Source of the DNA: Methylococcaceae bacterium
Lineage (GTDB): Bacteria; Pseudomonadota; Gammaproteobacteria; Methylococcales; Methylomonadaceae
Direction of reading: 5' to 3'
DNA length: 7,446 bases
Assembly (NCBI GenBank): GCA_947505055.1
Contig: CANNLO010000230.1
Coordinates: 1-7,446 of the forward strand
Positions within the stretch are counted from its first letter, which is position 1, and each line of letters starts with the position of its first letter. Positions 1 to 5,667 of the stretch are shown one piece after another. The position numbers were made by a program, and so were the translations under genes. The notes under the pieces were generated by a model. That model was not told the origin of the DNA, did not search any database, and saw nothing but the letters and a program-made list of their open reading frames with translations.

Positions 1-831
1 ATTTATTTCTTCTTCTGTCAGTAATGCCTTAACACTAGGGGAATTCTGACGAGGGTCTTGATCATGACAGCCATAAATTCGTAAACTTCCACCATGAGTA
101 GGCAATTCTTCGACATCCCAAACGCGTAAGCCAGCAGACTTAAAAATGCGTTCAACTGTATAAAGCGACAGATAAGAAAAATGTTCGTGATAGATAGTGT
201 CGAACTGTGTGTGCTCAAGTAATCGCATCAAATGAGGAAATTCAAGCGTGATAGTTCCGTCAGGTTTTAGTGCCGCTTTTAGACCTATGGTAAAGTCGTT
301 AATATCTGGCACATGGGCATAAACATTGTTGCCGGCGATAAGGTCGGCCTGTTTGCCTGTGGCAGCGAGTCGTTTGCCAAGTTGTTCGCCAAAAAACTCG
401 CGGATAACAGGAATGCCGAGTTTTTCAGAAGCCGATGCGGTACTGTCAGTTGGTTCGATACCTAAACAAGGAATTTCGGCGGCCACAAAATTTTTGAGAA
501 GATAACCATCATTGGAGGCAATCTCAATAACTAGGCTGCCTTGAGTGAGGTGTAATTGCCGGGTCATTTTTGCTGCATACTTTGCCGCATGAGCCAACCA
601 GCCGGTTGAAGTACTGGAAAAATAGGCGTAATCGGAGCTGAACAGTTCGTCGGCCTGGGCGTAATCTTCGGTTTGAACTAACCAGCAATGGGTACAAACC
701 AGCACTCGTAAAGGAAAGTATTTCTCTGGAGTGTGGAGTGTTTGCCGGGTTAGATACGCATTGGATGGAGGAGCTGAGCCCAAATCTACCAAAGGTATGG
801 TTAGTTCTGCTTGACAATGACGACACTTCAT
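1..831 (-). CDS. Sugar C-methyltransferase, SAM-dependent (partial, runs off the left edge)
   Basis: The first 277 residues of a class I methyltransferase of the TylC3/NovU/TcaB9 type, which add a methyl to a carbon beside the keto group of a nucleotide-linked 4-keto-6-deoxy sugar. Visible in order: an N-terminal zinc-binding module with two CxxC pairs (C3/C6 and C46/C49); a SAM-binding motif I around residues 101-110 (VIEIASNDGY, where the family usually has EIGxNDG); GNNVYAH at 167-173; and YHEH at 214-217, which matches the Tyr, Glu and His active-site residues described for TcaB9. Family members are about 400 residues, so roughly a third lies beyond base 1. The ATG at 831 overlaps the epimerase stop (ATGA) and has AGGGA 8 bases upstream at 840-844, so translation is probably coupled. 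The exact sugar and the methylated carbon (C3 or C5) cannot be read from the sequence. Confidence 0.92.
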   Translation of the reverse strand, partial: MKCRHCQAELTIPLVDLGSAPPSNAYLTRQTLHTPEKYFPLRVLVCTHCWLVQTEDYAQADELFSSDYAYFSSTSTGWLAHAAKYAAKMTRQLHLTQGSLVIEIASNDGYLLKNFVAAEIPCLGIEPTDSTASASEKLGIPVIREFFGEQLGKRLAATGKQADLIAGNNVYAHVPDINDFTIGLKAALKPDGTITLEFPHLMRLLEHTQFDTIYHEHFSYLSLYTVERIFKSAGLRVWDVEELPTHGGSLRIYGCHDQDPRQNSPSVKALLTEEEIN

Positions 832-1388
832 AAAATCATTCCCTGAAAGTCCTGTTCAATCAATTGGTGGTTGCGATCTCTTTCGGAAATCTCGGTGATG
901 GCAAGTGGCCAGATAATGTTTAACTTTGGATCGACGACATTTAACGCACCTTCTGCTTCGGGGTGATAAGCTGCAGTATGCAAATAAATTAACTCGCAAT
1001 CTTCTGTTAGCGCCTGGAAACCATGTGCAAACCCTTCCGGAATGAGCAGGCTTTGCCGATTATGTGCAGATAATACCACACCGTGCCATTGCAAAAAAGT
1101 GGGGGAGTCCTGTCGCAGATCAACAGCCACATCGAATACTTCGCCCAGCAAGCAACTGACCAGTTTGATTTCAGCATGCGGGGGATTTTGAAAATGCAAA
1201 CCGCGAACTGCACCTTTATTTCTGGTTAGTGTATGGTTGATCTGGGTAATGGGTTTGTTGAAATTAGCTGCGCGAAATTCTTCGGCGCAATAAAAACGCG
1301 ACAAAAAGCCACGGCTATCTTCAATAGCTTTGCGCTGCACCAAGGTCAGTCCAGCCAAGGGCGTCTTGATAAAGTCAAAACGAGGCAT
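828..1388 (-). CDS. rfbC: dTDP-4-dehydrorhamnose 3,5-epimerase-like protein (RmlC/RfbC family)
   Basis: A 186-residue cupin-fold epimerase, about the length of Salmonella RmlC (183). It inverts C3 and/or C5 of a nucleotide-linked 4-keto-6-deoxyhexose. Conserved residues by comparison with RmlC: RGLHFQ at 62-67 with the catalytic base H65, K75, the general-acid candidate Y135, and D171, which would pair with H65. The IPEGFAHGF block is at 116-124. The neighbours make CDP-linked rather than dTDP-linked sugar, so the substrate is probably CDP-4-keto-6-deoxyglucose; that is inference, as is whether one or both carbons are inverted. I chose the ATG at 1388 over an upstream TTG at 1394 because AAGGA lies 7 bases before the ATG and would leave no room for the TTG. 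Its stop overlaps the methyltransferase start by 4 bases; a 134-base gap separates it from rfbG. Confidence 0.92.
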   Translation of the reverse strand: MPRFDFIKTPLAGLTLVQRKAIEDSRGFLSRFYCAEEFRAANFNKPITQINHTLTRNKGAVRGLHFQNPPHAEIKLVSCLLGEVFDVAVDLRQDSPTFLQWHGVVLSAHNRQSLLIPEGFAHGFQALTEDCELIYLHTAAYHPEAEGALNVVDPKLNIIWPLAITEISERDRNHQLIEQDFQGMIL

Positions 1389-1395
1389 AAGCAAG

Positions 1396-1400
1396 TCCTT
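1396..1400 (-). promoter_or_regulatory. Ribosome binding site that fixes the rfbC start
   Basis: AAGGA reads on the minus strand 7 bases before the ATG at 1388. It lies only 1 base before the alternative TTG at 1394, so it supports the ATG and a protein two residues shorter than the longest open frame. Confidence 0.7.
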
Positions 1401-1522
1401 CGTTTTTCTTGTTGCCGAGGTTTACGGTCATTTTTCAAATCTCAAAAGTATCTACTATGGCAAGCTTTGAAAAGTCGGCATTCAAAGTCACCTCTTGCTT
1501 AGTAGCAACCGGAATATCCAAA

Positions 1523-2605
1523 TCACTCTCCGTCCTTGACGAGAATAAATTGCTGTATTTGATCTAACGAAAAATTGTGCATATTTTTACCTGCTTGGTG
1601 GGCGCGATGCCAGTCAACAATTGCTGTCAGGGTTTCGTCAAGATGCCAGCGCGGTTGCCAATTCAAGCGCATTTTGGCTTTTGAACAATCTAGTTTTAAA
1701 TAATGCGCTTCATGTGGGTGATTGCCATCATCCTGAATCCAGCTAGCGTCATTCCCCCAAGTCGAAGTTAACTGGTTAACTATCCAAGATACCGGTTTGG
1801 CGTCTTCATCATTAGGTCCAAAGTTCCAGCCTTCACCGTAATCCGAGCCCTGTTCGAATAACATTTGAGCCAATATTAAATATCCTGATAAAGGCTCTAA
1901 CACATGCTGCCAAGGTCGAATGGCATGAGGGTTTCGAATATTTACCGGTTTGCCTTGTATGATGGCACGCATAATATCAGGTATTAGCCTGTCTTCTGCC
2001 CAGTCGCCTCCGCCTATTACATTGCCCGCTCTGGCAGAGGCTAATGCCACGCCATGATCGCTAAAGTTACCGGGATTGAAGTAAGAGCTCCGATATGCGG
2101 ATGCCACCAGTTCAGCGCAGCCTTTGCTGTTACTATAAGGATCGAAGCCACCCATCGGTTCATTCTCCCGATAGCCCCAGGCCCATTCGCGGTTTTCATA
2201 GCATTTGTCGCTGGTCACATTAACGATGGCTTTTACACTATTCGTCATTCTTGCCGCTTCCAGTAAATGCACGGTGCCCATTACGTTAGTGGAATAGGTT
2301 TCGATAGGATTGGCGTAAGAGTAACGTACCAAAGGTTGAGCAGCCATGTGTATGACGATCTCAGGTTCGTATTTTTTAAATACGTCCAAAAGTAATGCAA
2401 AGTCGCGTATATCAGACTCAATACTAATCATACCTTCTGTAACATTTGCGGCAACAAATAAGCTTGGGTTTGTGGGGGGGGCTAATGCATAGCCGATGAC
2501 TTTTGCTCCCATCGACTGCAACCACAAAGCGAGCCAGCTGCCTTTAAAGCCTGTATGGCCGGTTAGCAAGACAACTTTGCCAGACCAAAATGAAGGGGTT
2601 ACCAT
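1523..2605 (-). CDS. rfbG: CDP-glucose 4,6-dehydratase
   Basis: A 360-residue extended short-chain dehydrogenase that converts CDP-D-glucose to CDP-4-keto-6-deoxy-D-glucose using bound NAD, in the cytoplasm. The nucleotide-binding loop is TGHTGFKG at 15-22. The TSDK motif at 131-134 supplies the catalytic Thr, Asp and Lys; the YxxxK pair is Y157/K161 in DPYSNSKG; and GNVIGGGDW at 194-202 is characteristic of the family. The open frame extends to 2635, but the ATG at 2605 gives the family's usual start ([10 protein letters not shown], close to the MVnxxFWxGK form) and only a 7-base overlap with the rfbF stop. A run of eight C residues lies in the coding strand at 2474-2481, within residues 42-44. 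Function is secure because rfbF is directly upstream. Confidence 0.96.
   Translation of the reverse strand: MVTPSFWSGKVVLLTGHTGFKGSWLALWLQSMGAKVIGYALAPPTNPSLFVAANVTEGMISIESDIRDFALLLDVFKKYEPEIVIHMAAQPLVRYSYANPIETYSTNVMGTVHLLEAARMTNSVKAIVNVTSDKCYENREWAWGYRENEPMGGFDPYSNSKGCAELVASAYRSSYFNPGNFSDHGVALASARAGNVIGGGDWAEDRLIPDIMRAIIQGKPVNIRNPHAIRPWQHVLEPLSGYLILAQMLFEQGSDYGEGWNFGPNDEDAKPVSWIVNQLTSTWGNDASWIQDDGNHPHEAHYLKLDCSKAKMRLNWQPRWHLDETLTAIVDWHRAHQAGKNMHNFSLDQIQQFILVKDGE
2474..2481 (-). repeat. C8 homopolymer inside rfbG
   Basis: Eight consecutive C residues in the coding strand span the end of the Ala42 codon and the Pro43-Pro44 codons. A one-base slip would shift the frame early and remove the whole catalytic part of the dehydratase. 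The tract is seen directly; any switching role is speculation. Confidence 0.9.
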
Positions 2606-3369
2606 ATTTTCCACGGTGCTTTTCCTTTGGCCCAAAGTTCTTCAAGATGAATTTTGTCGCGAAGGGTATCCATAGGTTGCCAGAAGCCGCTGTGCTCATA
2701 AGCCATTAATTCGCCTTGAGCGGCCAGATTAGTCAATGGTGAACCTTCCCATGAGGAATTATCATCAGTTATCAAATCTATGCATTTTGGCGATAACACG
2801 AAGAATCCACCGTTAATCCATCCACCATCTCCTTGCGGTTTTTCAATAAAGCCGCGAACGGATTTTCCATTCATATCGAGAGCTCCATATCTTCCAGGCG
2901 GTTGAACGGCAGTCACAGTGGTAAGTTTTCCATGTTGTTTATGAAAAATTACTTGTGCTGATATATCAACATTTGAGACGCCATCGCCATAGGTGAAGCA
3001 GAAGGCCTCTTCATTCAGGACGTGGTTTTCCACACGCTTTAAGCGTCCCCCAGTCAATGTTTCTTCGCCGGTATCTACCAGCGTGACGCGCCACGGCTCG
3101 GCATTACGTTGATGTACTTCCATTTGATTACTTTGCATGTCAAATGTCACATCGGACATATGTAAAAAGTAATTGGCAAAATATTCTTTAATGACATAGC
3201 CTTTGTAACCGCAGCAAATAATAAAGTCATGTATGCCATGGGCGGAATAGGTTTTCATGATATGCCAGAGTATGGGCTTACCACCAATTTCAACCATAGG
3301 CTTTGGCCGGGTTGAGGTCTCTTCGCTGATGCGTGTGCCTAAGCCGCCGGCAAGAATTATGGCTTTCAT
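2599..3369 (-). CDS. rfbF: Glucose-1-phosphate cytidylyltransferase
   Basis: A full-length 256-residue nucleotidyltransferase forming CDP-glucose from CTP and glucose-1-phosphate, the committed step of CDP-linked deoxysugar synthesis. The signature loop LAGGLGTR is at 6-13 with the conserved lysine in RPKP (K23). YGDGV at 127-131 carries metal-binding D129, EKP is at 176-178, NGGFF at 186-190, and [10 protein letters not shown] at 229-238 provides the second metal-ligand aspartate (D234). The run [20 protein letters not shown] is typical of RfbF and separates it from the dTTP-using RmlA. It is the first gene of the sugar operon; its stop overlaps the rfbG start by 7 bases. The ATG at 3369 has only a weak upstream AGAG, and I see no clear sigma-70 promoter in the AT-rich leader at 3370-3480. 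Confidence 0.97.
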   Translation of the reverse strand: MKAIILAGGLGTRISEETSTRPKPMVEIGGKPILWHIMKTYSAHGIHDFIICCGYKGYVIKEYFANYFLHMSDVTFDMQSNQMEVHQRNAEPWRVTLVDTGEETLTGGRLKRVENHVLNEEAFCFTYGDGVSNVDISAQVIFHKQHGKLTTVTAVQPPGRYGALDMNGKSVRGFIEKPQGDGGWINGGFFVLSPKCIDLITDDNSSWEGSPLTNLAAQGELMAYEHSGFWQPMDTLRDKIHLEELWAKGKAPWKIW

Positions 3370-3483
3370 GTTTTAGTGCTCTAAGTATTAATTGATATGC
3401 AAATAAAATAGGGGGCTGCTTCGTTTTTTAACCTGACAATTCAGTCAAATGAAGCTCAAAAATGTCGTACAGTTTATCACGAA

Positions 3484-3515
3484 GCGGGACGGGGTTATAA
3501 CCCCCCCCGTCTCGC
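3484..3515. terminator. G/C-rich hairpin between the gene fragment and rfbF (possible terminator or leader structure)
   Basis: An 8-bp lower stem (GCGGGACG at 3484-3491 with CGTCTCGC at 3508-3515, including one G-T pair) encloses the perfect 14-base palindrome GGGGTTATAACCCC at 3491-3504 and a C8 run at 3501-3508. No T-run follows on either strand, so it is not a standard intrinsic terminator. It would lie upstream of rfbF if transcripts enter from the toxin-antitoxin region. Confidence 0.4.
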
Positions 3516-3526
3516 GTGGGTTATGT

Positions 3527-3808
3527 TTAAGCATGGGATTCTGGTTCAATCTCGCGCATGATTTCCAACGCCCACGGATTGATGCCGCCGGAATGCTTGA
3601 TCAATTTCCCGCCACTGGTGCGAAACAAAAGCCTAGCAGAAGCATTGTCCTCTGAGTTGTCGTAATTGTAGCCGCGGTCGGCGATGCGTGTTGCCACCAA
3701 GCAATTTGCCAACGAACGTGTATAGCGAGCGATGTAGTCGGGGTTTACATATTCACGCCCACCCATCGACTCGTGCCGTAGCAACTGCTCGGTGATGGAT
3801 GTCTGGAA
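3527..3808 (-). pseudogene. 5'-truncated fragment of an unrecognised gene
   Basis: An open frame of about 93 codons that begins inside the tandem repeat: the in-frame TGA just upstream (3809-3811) is part of the repeat itself. It ends at a TAA at 3527-3529. The only starts are a TTG at 3784 or an ATG six codons further on (3766), and neither has a convincing ribosome binding site. The protein reads like a genuine coding remnant, rich in charged and aromatic residues, with RESMGG-like and YIARYTRSLANCLVATRIADRGY-type stretches and a C-terminus ending PESHA. I do not recognise the family. The most economical reading is the C-terminal end of a gene cut off at the repeat, although a short real gene is possible. 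Confidence 0.45.
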
Positions 3809-3824
3809 TCAATAGGAATCAATA
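3805..3824. repeat. Tandem 10-bp direct repeat (GGAATCAATA x2)
   Basis: Two exact adjacent copies of GGAATCAATA at 3805-3814 and 3815-3824. The second runs into the palindrome that starts at 3817. It marks the edge of the truncated fragment and looks like an element boundary or a slippage product. Confidence 0.85.
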
Positions 3825-3843
3825 GGGTCAGACTCGATTGATT
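3817..3843. repeat. 27-bp imperfect palindrome of REP-like type
   Basis: Outer arms AATCAAT (3817-3823) and ATTGATT (3837-3843) are exact inverted copies. Inner arms GGGTC and GACTC flank a single central A at 3830, with one G-T pair and one mismatch between inner and outer arms. From memory, motifs of the GGGTCAGACTC type recur in many gammaproteobacterial genomes near IS200-like REP-associated transposases (RAYT). No transposase is present here, so it would be a stand-alone copy. Confidence 0.55.
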
Positions 3844-3884
3844 TGCATAAATTGCTGTTAACCATGTTTTTCAAATTTTTATGT

Positions 3885-4031
3885 TTAGTTGTTCAGCTCT
3901 TTTTTGGCAGTAATGACAGTGTTTTTTTCATCAAGTCTTGTAATATCAATGAGGTAAGGCACTAATAAATCAGCTGCTATCCATTCGCAGGGATTGATAG
4001 CAAATCTAATGACACAATTACAAATGTTCAA
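3885..4031 (-). CDS. Candidate 48-residue ORF behind the PIN toxin
   Basis: A short open frame starts with TTG at 4031, overlapping the toxin stop codon, and ends with TAA at 3885-3887. AGGA sits 6 bases before the TTG, a good position for translation coupled to the toxin gene. The product has a cysteine-rich start, a hydrophobic middle (WIAADLLVPYLIDI) and a charged end (ITAKKELNN). I do not recognise it. It could be a small protein, or the tail of a decayed gene that happens to stay open. The rest of the toxin-to-repeat gap (3844-3884) is AT-rich with no other signal. Confidence 0.3.
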   Translation of the reverse strand: MNICNCVIRFAINPCEWIAADLLVPYLIDITRLDEKNTVITAKKELNN

Positions 4032-4441
4032 TTTTGTTCCTGCGGGTTAAATATATTAACGGCCATGCCAGTAGCTGATTGTCTCAAGCGTTCATCATTT
4101 GTCCAGAATTCGATGCAATCGTGCTGCATAGCCGTCGCTAAATGTAGCGCATCCGGAGTTTTTATTTTATGGCATGTGCGCAATGCAAGCGCACGGTCAA
4201 ATTCAGCATCACCTATTGTTAGCCATTGTTGATCGGCCAAAAATATTTCGTAATCGGCTATTAACGCTACGTTGCCATCGATAGTCGGTTTAACCAAGGC
4301 TTCCAAGCGAACCAGCGGCGACACACATAAGATCGCATCAGTATTGCAAGCCATGTATTTACGAATCTGTTCGCTAAAAACTGGAACATCCTCCAGTAAA
4401 TAAATAAGACAGCAGGTATCGAGATAAACCTTTCGTATCAT
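4028..4441 (-). CDS. PIN-domain ribonuclease toxin (VapC-like)
   Basis: A 137-residue PIN domain, the usual VapC length. VapC toxins are metal-dependent endoribonucleases that cut tRNA or rRNA and stop growth unless bound by antitoxin. The four acidic metal ligands are in place: D8 in VYLDTCCLIY, E47 in RLEAL, D97 in KTPDALHLATA, and D116 in TNDERL. The protein therefore looks catalytically intact. The ATG at 4441 overlaps the stop of the upstream antitoxin (ATGA), and a perfect hairpin lies immediately before it. The GGGA that could act as ribosome binding site is held in that hairpin and is about 10 bases from the start, so toxin translation should depend on ribosomes finishing the antitoxin. 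The RNA target is unknown. Confidence 0.9.
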   Translation of the reverse strand: MIRKVYLDTCCLIYLLEDVPVFSEQIRKYMACNTDAILCVSPLVRLEALVKPTIDGNVALIADYEIFLADQQWLTIGDAEFDRALALRTCHKIKTPDALHLATAMQHDCIEFWTNDERLRQSATGMAVNIFNPQEQN

Positions 4442-4710
4442 TGACTGGTGTCCCAGTCATCATGCATGGCGGCAATACGCTGTATTACCTCGCTGGTACT
4501 GGCAGTCGGTCGATGAGCAAAACGTGGTGATGAAAGTAGTGTTAATGCTCGCGTCACACTGCCTCGCCCTTCGTTTATCTGCAAAGGCATTGTTTCGATG
4601 GTGGCGTCCAATAAAGTTAGCAATGCTCTACCAACAGGTTTAAAAGACAGTGCTTCCATTGGGTGAATATGACCTGTGGCATCGATTTCTACTTGTATGG
4701 TTTGCAGCAT
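4438..4710 (-). CDS. Antitoxin of the PIN toxin pair (VapB-like)
   Basis: A 90-residue protein directly upstream of, and overlapping, the PIN toxin; position and size make it the antitoxin. The N-terminal half (residues 1-36, QVEIDATGHIHPMEAL then PVGRALLTLLDA) resembles the beta-rich fold of AbrB/AF2212-type antitoxins, which bind operator DNA as dimers. The C-terminal part (about 60-90) is polar, with a probable helix SEVIQRIAAMHDDW, and is the likely toxin-wrapping segment. That domain split is inferred from other VapB proteins. The ATG at 4710 is preceded by AGGG at a 7-base spacing, far better than the toxin's own site, which fits higher antitoxin synthesis. Confidence 0.75.
   Translation of the reverse strand: MLQTIQVEIDATGHIHPMEALSFKPVGRALLTLLDATIETMPLQINEGRGSVTRALTLLSSPRFAHRPTASTSEVIQRIAAMHDDWDTSQ
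4442..4459 (-). promoter_or_regulatory. Translation-coupling hairpin at the toxin start
   Basis: On the transcript, TGACTGG, the loop GACA and CCAGTCA form a perfect 7-bp stem. The last base of the stem touches the A of the toxin ATG at 4441. The stem holds the only purine-rich stretch usable as a toxin ribosome binding site and lies within the final antitoxin codons. A ribosome translating the antitoxin would melt it. Confidence 0.55.
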
Positions 4711-4750
4711 TATTTTGCCCTAGTCTTAAAAAATAGAACTGTTAGTCTTA

Positions 4751-4769
4751 TTGTATAACGCATTTACAA
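4751..4769. promoter_or_regulatory. Possible operator/promoter of the vapBC-like pair
   Basis: An inverted repeat TTGTA (4751-4755) with TACAA (4765-4769), 9 bases apart, lies about 40 bases upstream of the antitoxin start. On the minus strand it contains TATACAAT, which resembles a -10 box, but no good -35 box is found at 16-18 bases. Such dyads over the -10 box are typical of autoregulated toxin-antitoxin operons. The remainder of 4711-4846 is AT-rich without other clear signals. Confidence 0.25.
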
Positions 4770-4846
4770 CCATTTTTTATTAACTTTGTGTAAATTGCGA
4801 ACATCTAATTCTGTTATGGATGGCTTGGTGTAGTGGATTCGAGGTT

Positions 4847-5371
4847 TCAAAATGAGATTTCTCCAGAACTTTTACTGTCAGGTTTATCTGATAAACCGAT
4901 GGCCTCCGCATGTCGCACAATAGCATTCACCACGTCCATAAGTAAGTGTGTTGCGCCGTCAGCCGAACGGAGCGAGTCCAAAAACAACTCAGGATCGGTC
5001 ATATATTCATGTAGCAGCAAGTTTCTGATTTTTCTTGCACCAATAAATGCTTCCGCATTCGTAATCCAGTTGCATTTCTCGGCAAAAGCCAAAACATCCA
5101 GCAATGATTTTGGCGACTCGCCTAGCAATGCGGCAAAACACGGAATAAGCTTCTCACCAATGTGATCTTGCAGACGGCCAAACCGCCCTACAAAGGCATC
5201 AATCTTTTCAGACAAGTCTTCTCGCTCTGCCAAGGATTGCACCCATTGAAGATTGATGGTTTGGGCAAATAAGGTGCTATGGGTATAGGCAAGGTGTGCC
5301 ATTTCTTTTTTAGCCAATGCCAGGGCTAGCTGGGCATTTTTGGCGTATTCAGGCAAATAGTCCACGCTCAT
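4847..5371 (-). CDS. HEPN-domain toxin (HepT-like)
   Basis: A 174-residue, mainly helical HEPN protein. HepT proteins are ribonucleases silenced by a partner MNT nucleotidyltransferase that adds AMP to a tyrosine next to the active site. The RX4HXY signature is intact at residues 116-123 (RNLLLHEY: R116, H121, Y123), with Y123 as the predicted modification site. The RFGRLQDHIGEKL stretch at 63-75 is also typical of the family. The ATG at 5371 overlaps the stop of the MNT gene by 4 bases and has AGGTG 7 bases upstream. The order here is nucleotidyltransferase first, toxin second. About 30 residues follow the last predicted helix pair, with a polar tail (DKPDSKSSGE). No substrate can be deduced. 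Confidence 0.85.
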   Translation of the reverse strand: MSVDYLPEYAKNAQLALALAKKEMAHLAYTHSTLFAQTINLQWVQSLAEREDLSEKIDAFVGRFGRLQDHIGEKLIPCFAALLGESPKSLLDVLAFAEKCNWITNAEAFIGARKIRNLLLHEYMTDPELFLDSLRSADGATHLLMDVVNAIVRHAEAIGLSDKPDSKSSGEISF

Positions 5372-5667
5372 AACTGGACACCTGTGCGACGTGCTATTTC
5401 AAAAATGGGCGCGTCTAAGGTATGTGCATCTTTAAGCACAATATCCAGTTTACGATCACCCAGTGCCATGATCAGTGCACCATACAGTCGACAAATGGCG
5501 TCAGCACGATTAGGTAGAATCACATCGGCTTCAACCATTAAGTCAATATCACCACCACGAGCATTATCGTCAGTCCGTGAGCCAAAAAGCCATACTCTGC
5601 AAGGTATGCCCAATACGCGGTCTACTGTATTTTTAGTGATTTGTGCTTGTGATGGCGTTAATCGCAT
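5368..5667 (-). CDS. MNT-family nucleotidyltransferase, probable antitoxin of the HEPN toxin (MntA-like)
   Basis: A 99-residue minimal nucleotidyltransferase. The catalytic signature is LFGSRTDDNARGGDIDLMVE (residues 27-46), with G29-S30 and metal-binding D40 and D42; a third acidic residue, D75 in RKLDIVL, completes the usual triad. MntA of Shewanella transfers AMP to its HepT partner, and the intact residues suggest the same activity here. The spacing between GS and DxD is nine residues, one fewer than the GSX10DXD quoted for Shewanella MntA. The ATG at 5667 lies inside the last codons of the upstream SDR gene (10-base overlap), with only a poor ribosome binding site, so translation may rely on the upstream frame. 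The stop overlaps the HEPN start as ATGA. Confidence 0.88.
   Translation of the reverse strand: MRLTPSQAQITKNTVDRVLGIPCRVWLFGSRTDDNARGGDIDLMVEADVILPNRADAICRLYGALIMALGDRKLDIVLKDAHTLDAPIFEIARRTGVQL

Noticed and set aside
1389..1522. Short peptide frames in the rfbG-rfbC gap
   Set aside because: Only frames of up to about 20 codons occur, without family resemblance; they cannot be told from chance.
2606..2635. rfbG start at the upstream ATG at 2635
   Set aside because: It would add 10 residues unlike the family and overlap rfbF by 37 bases; the ATG at 2605 gives the standard RfbG start.
4830..4850. GGATTCGAGGTTTC, resembling a tRNA T-arm or attachment site, next to the HEPN stop
   Set aside because: It overlaps the end of the HEPN gene, has no tRNA body on either side and no second copy in the window.
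4833..5165. Plus-strand open frame of 110 codons
   Set aside because: It lies antisense to the HEPN gene, and its product is rich in Ser, Ala and Lys in the way typical of a shadow frame; the minus-strand gene has clear motifs.
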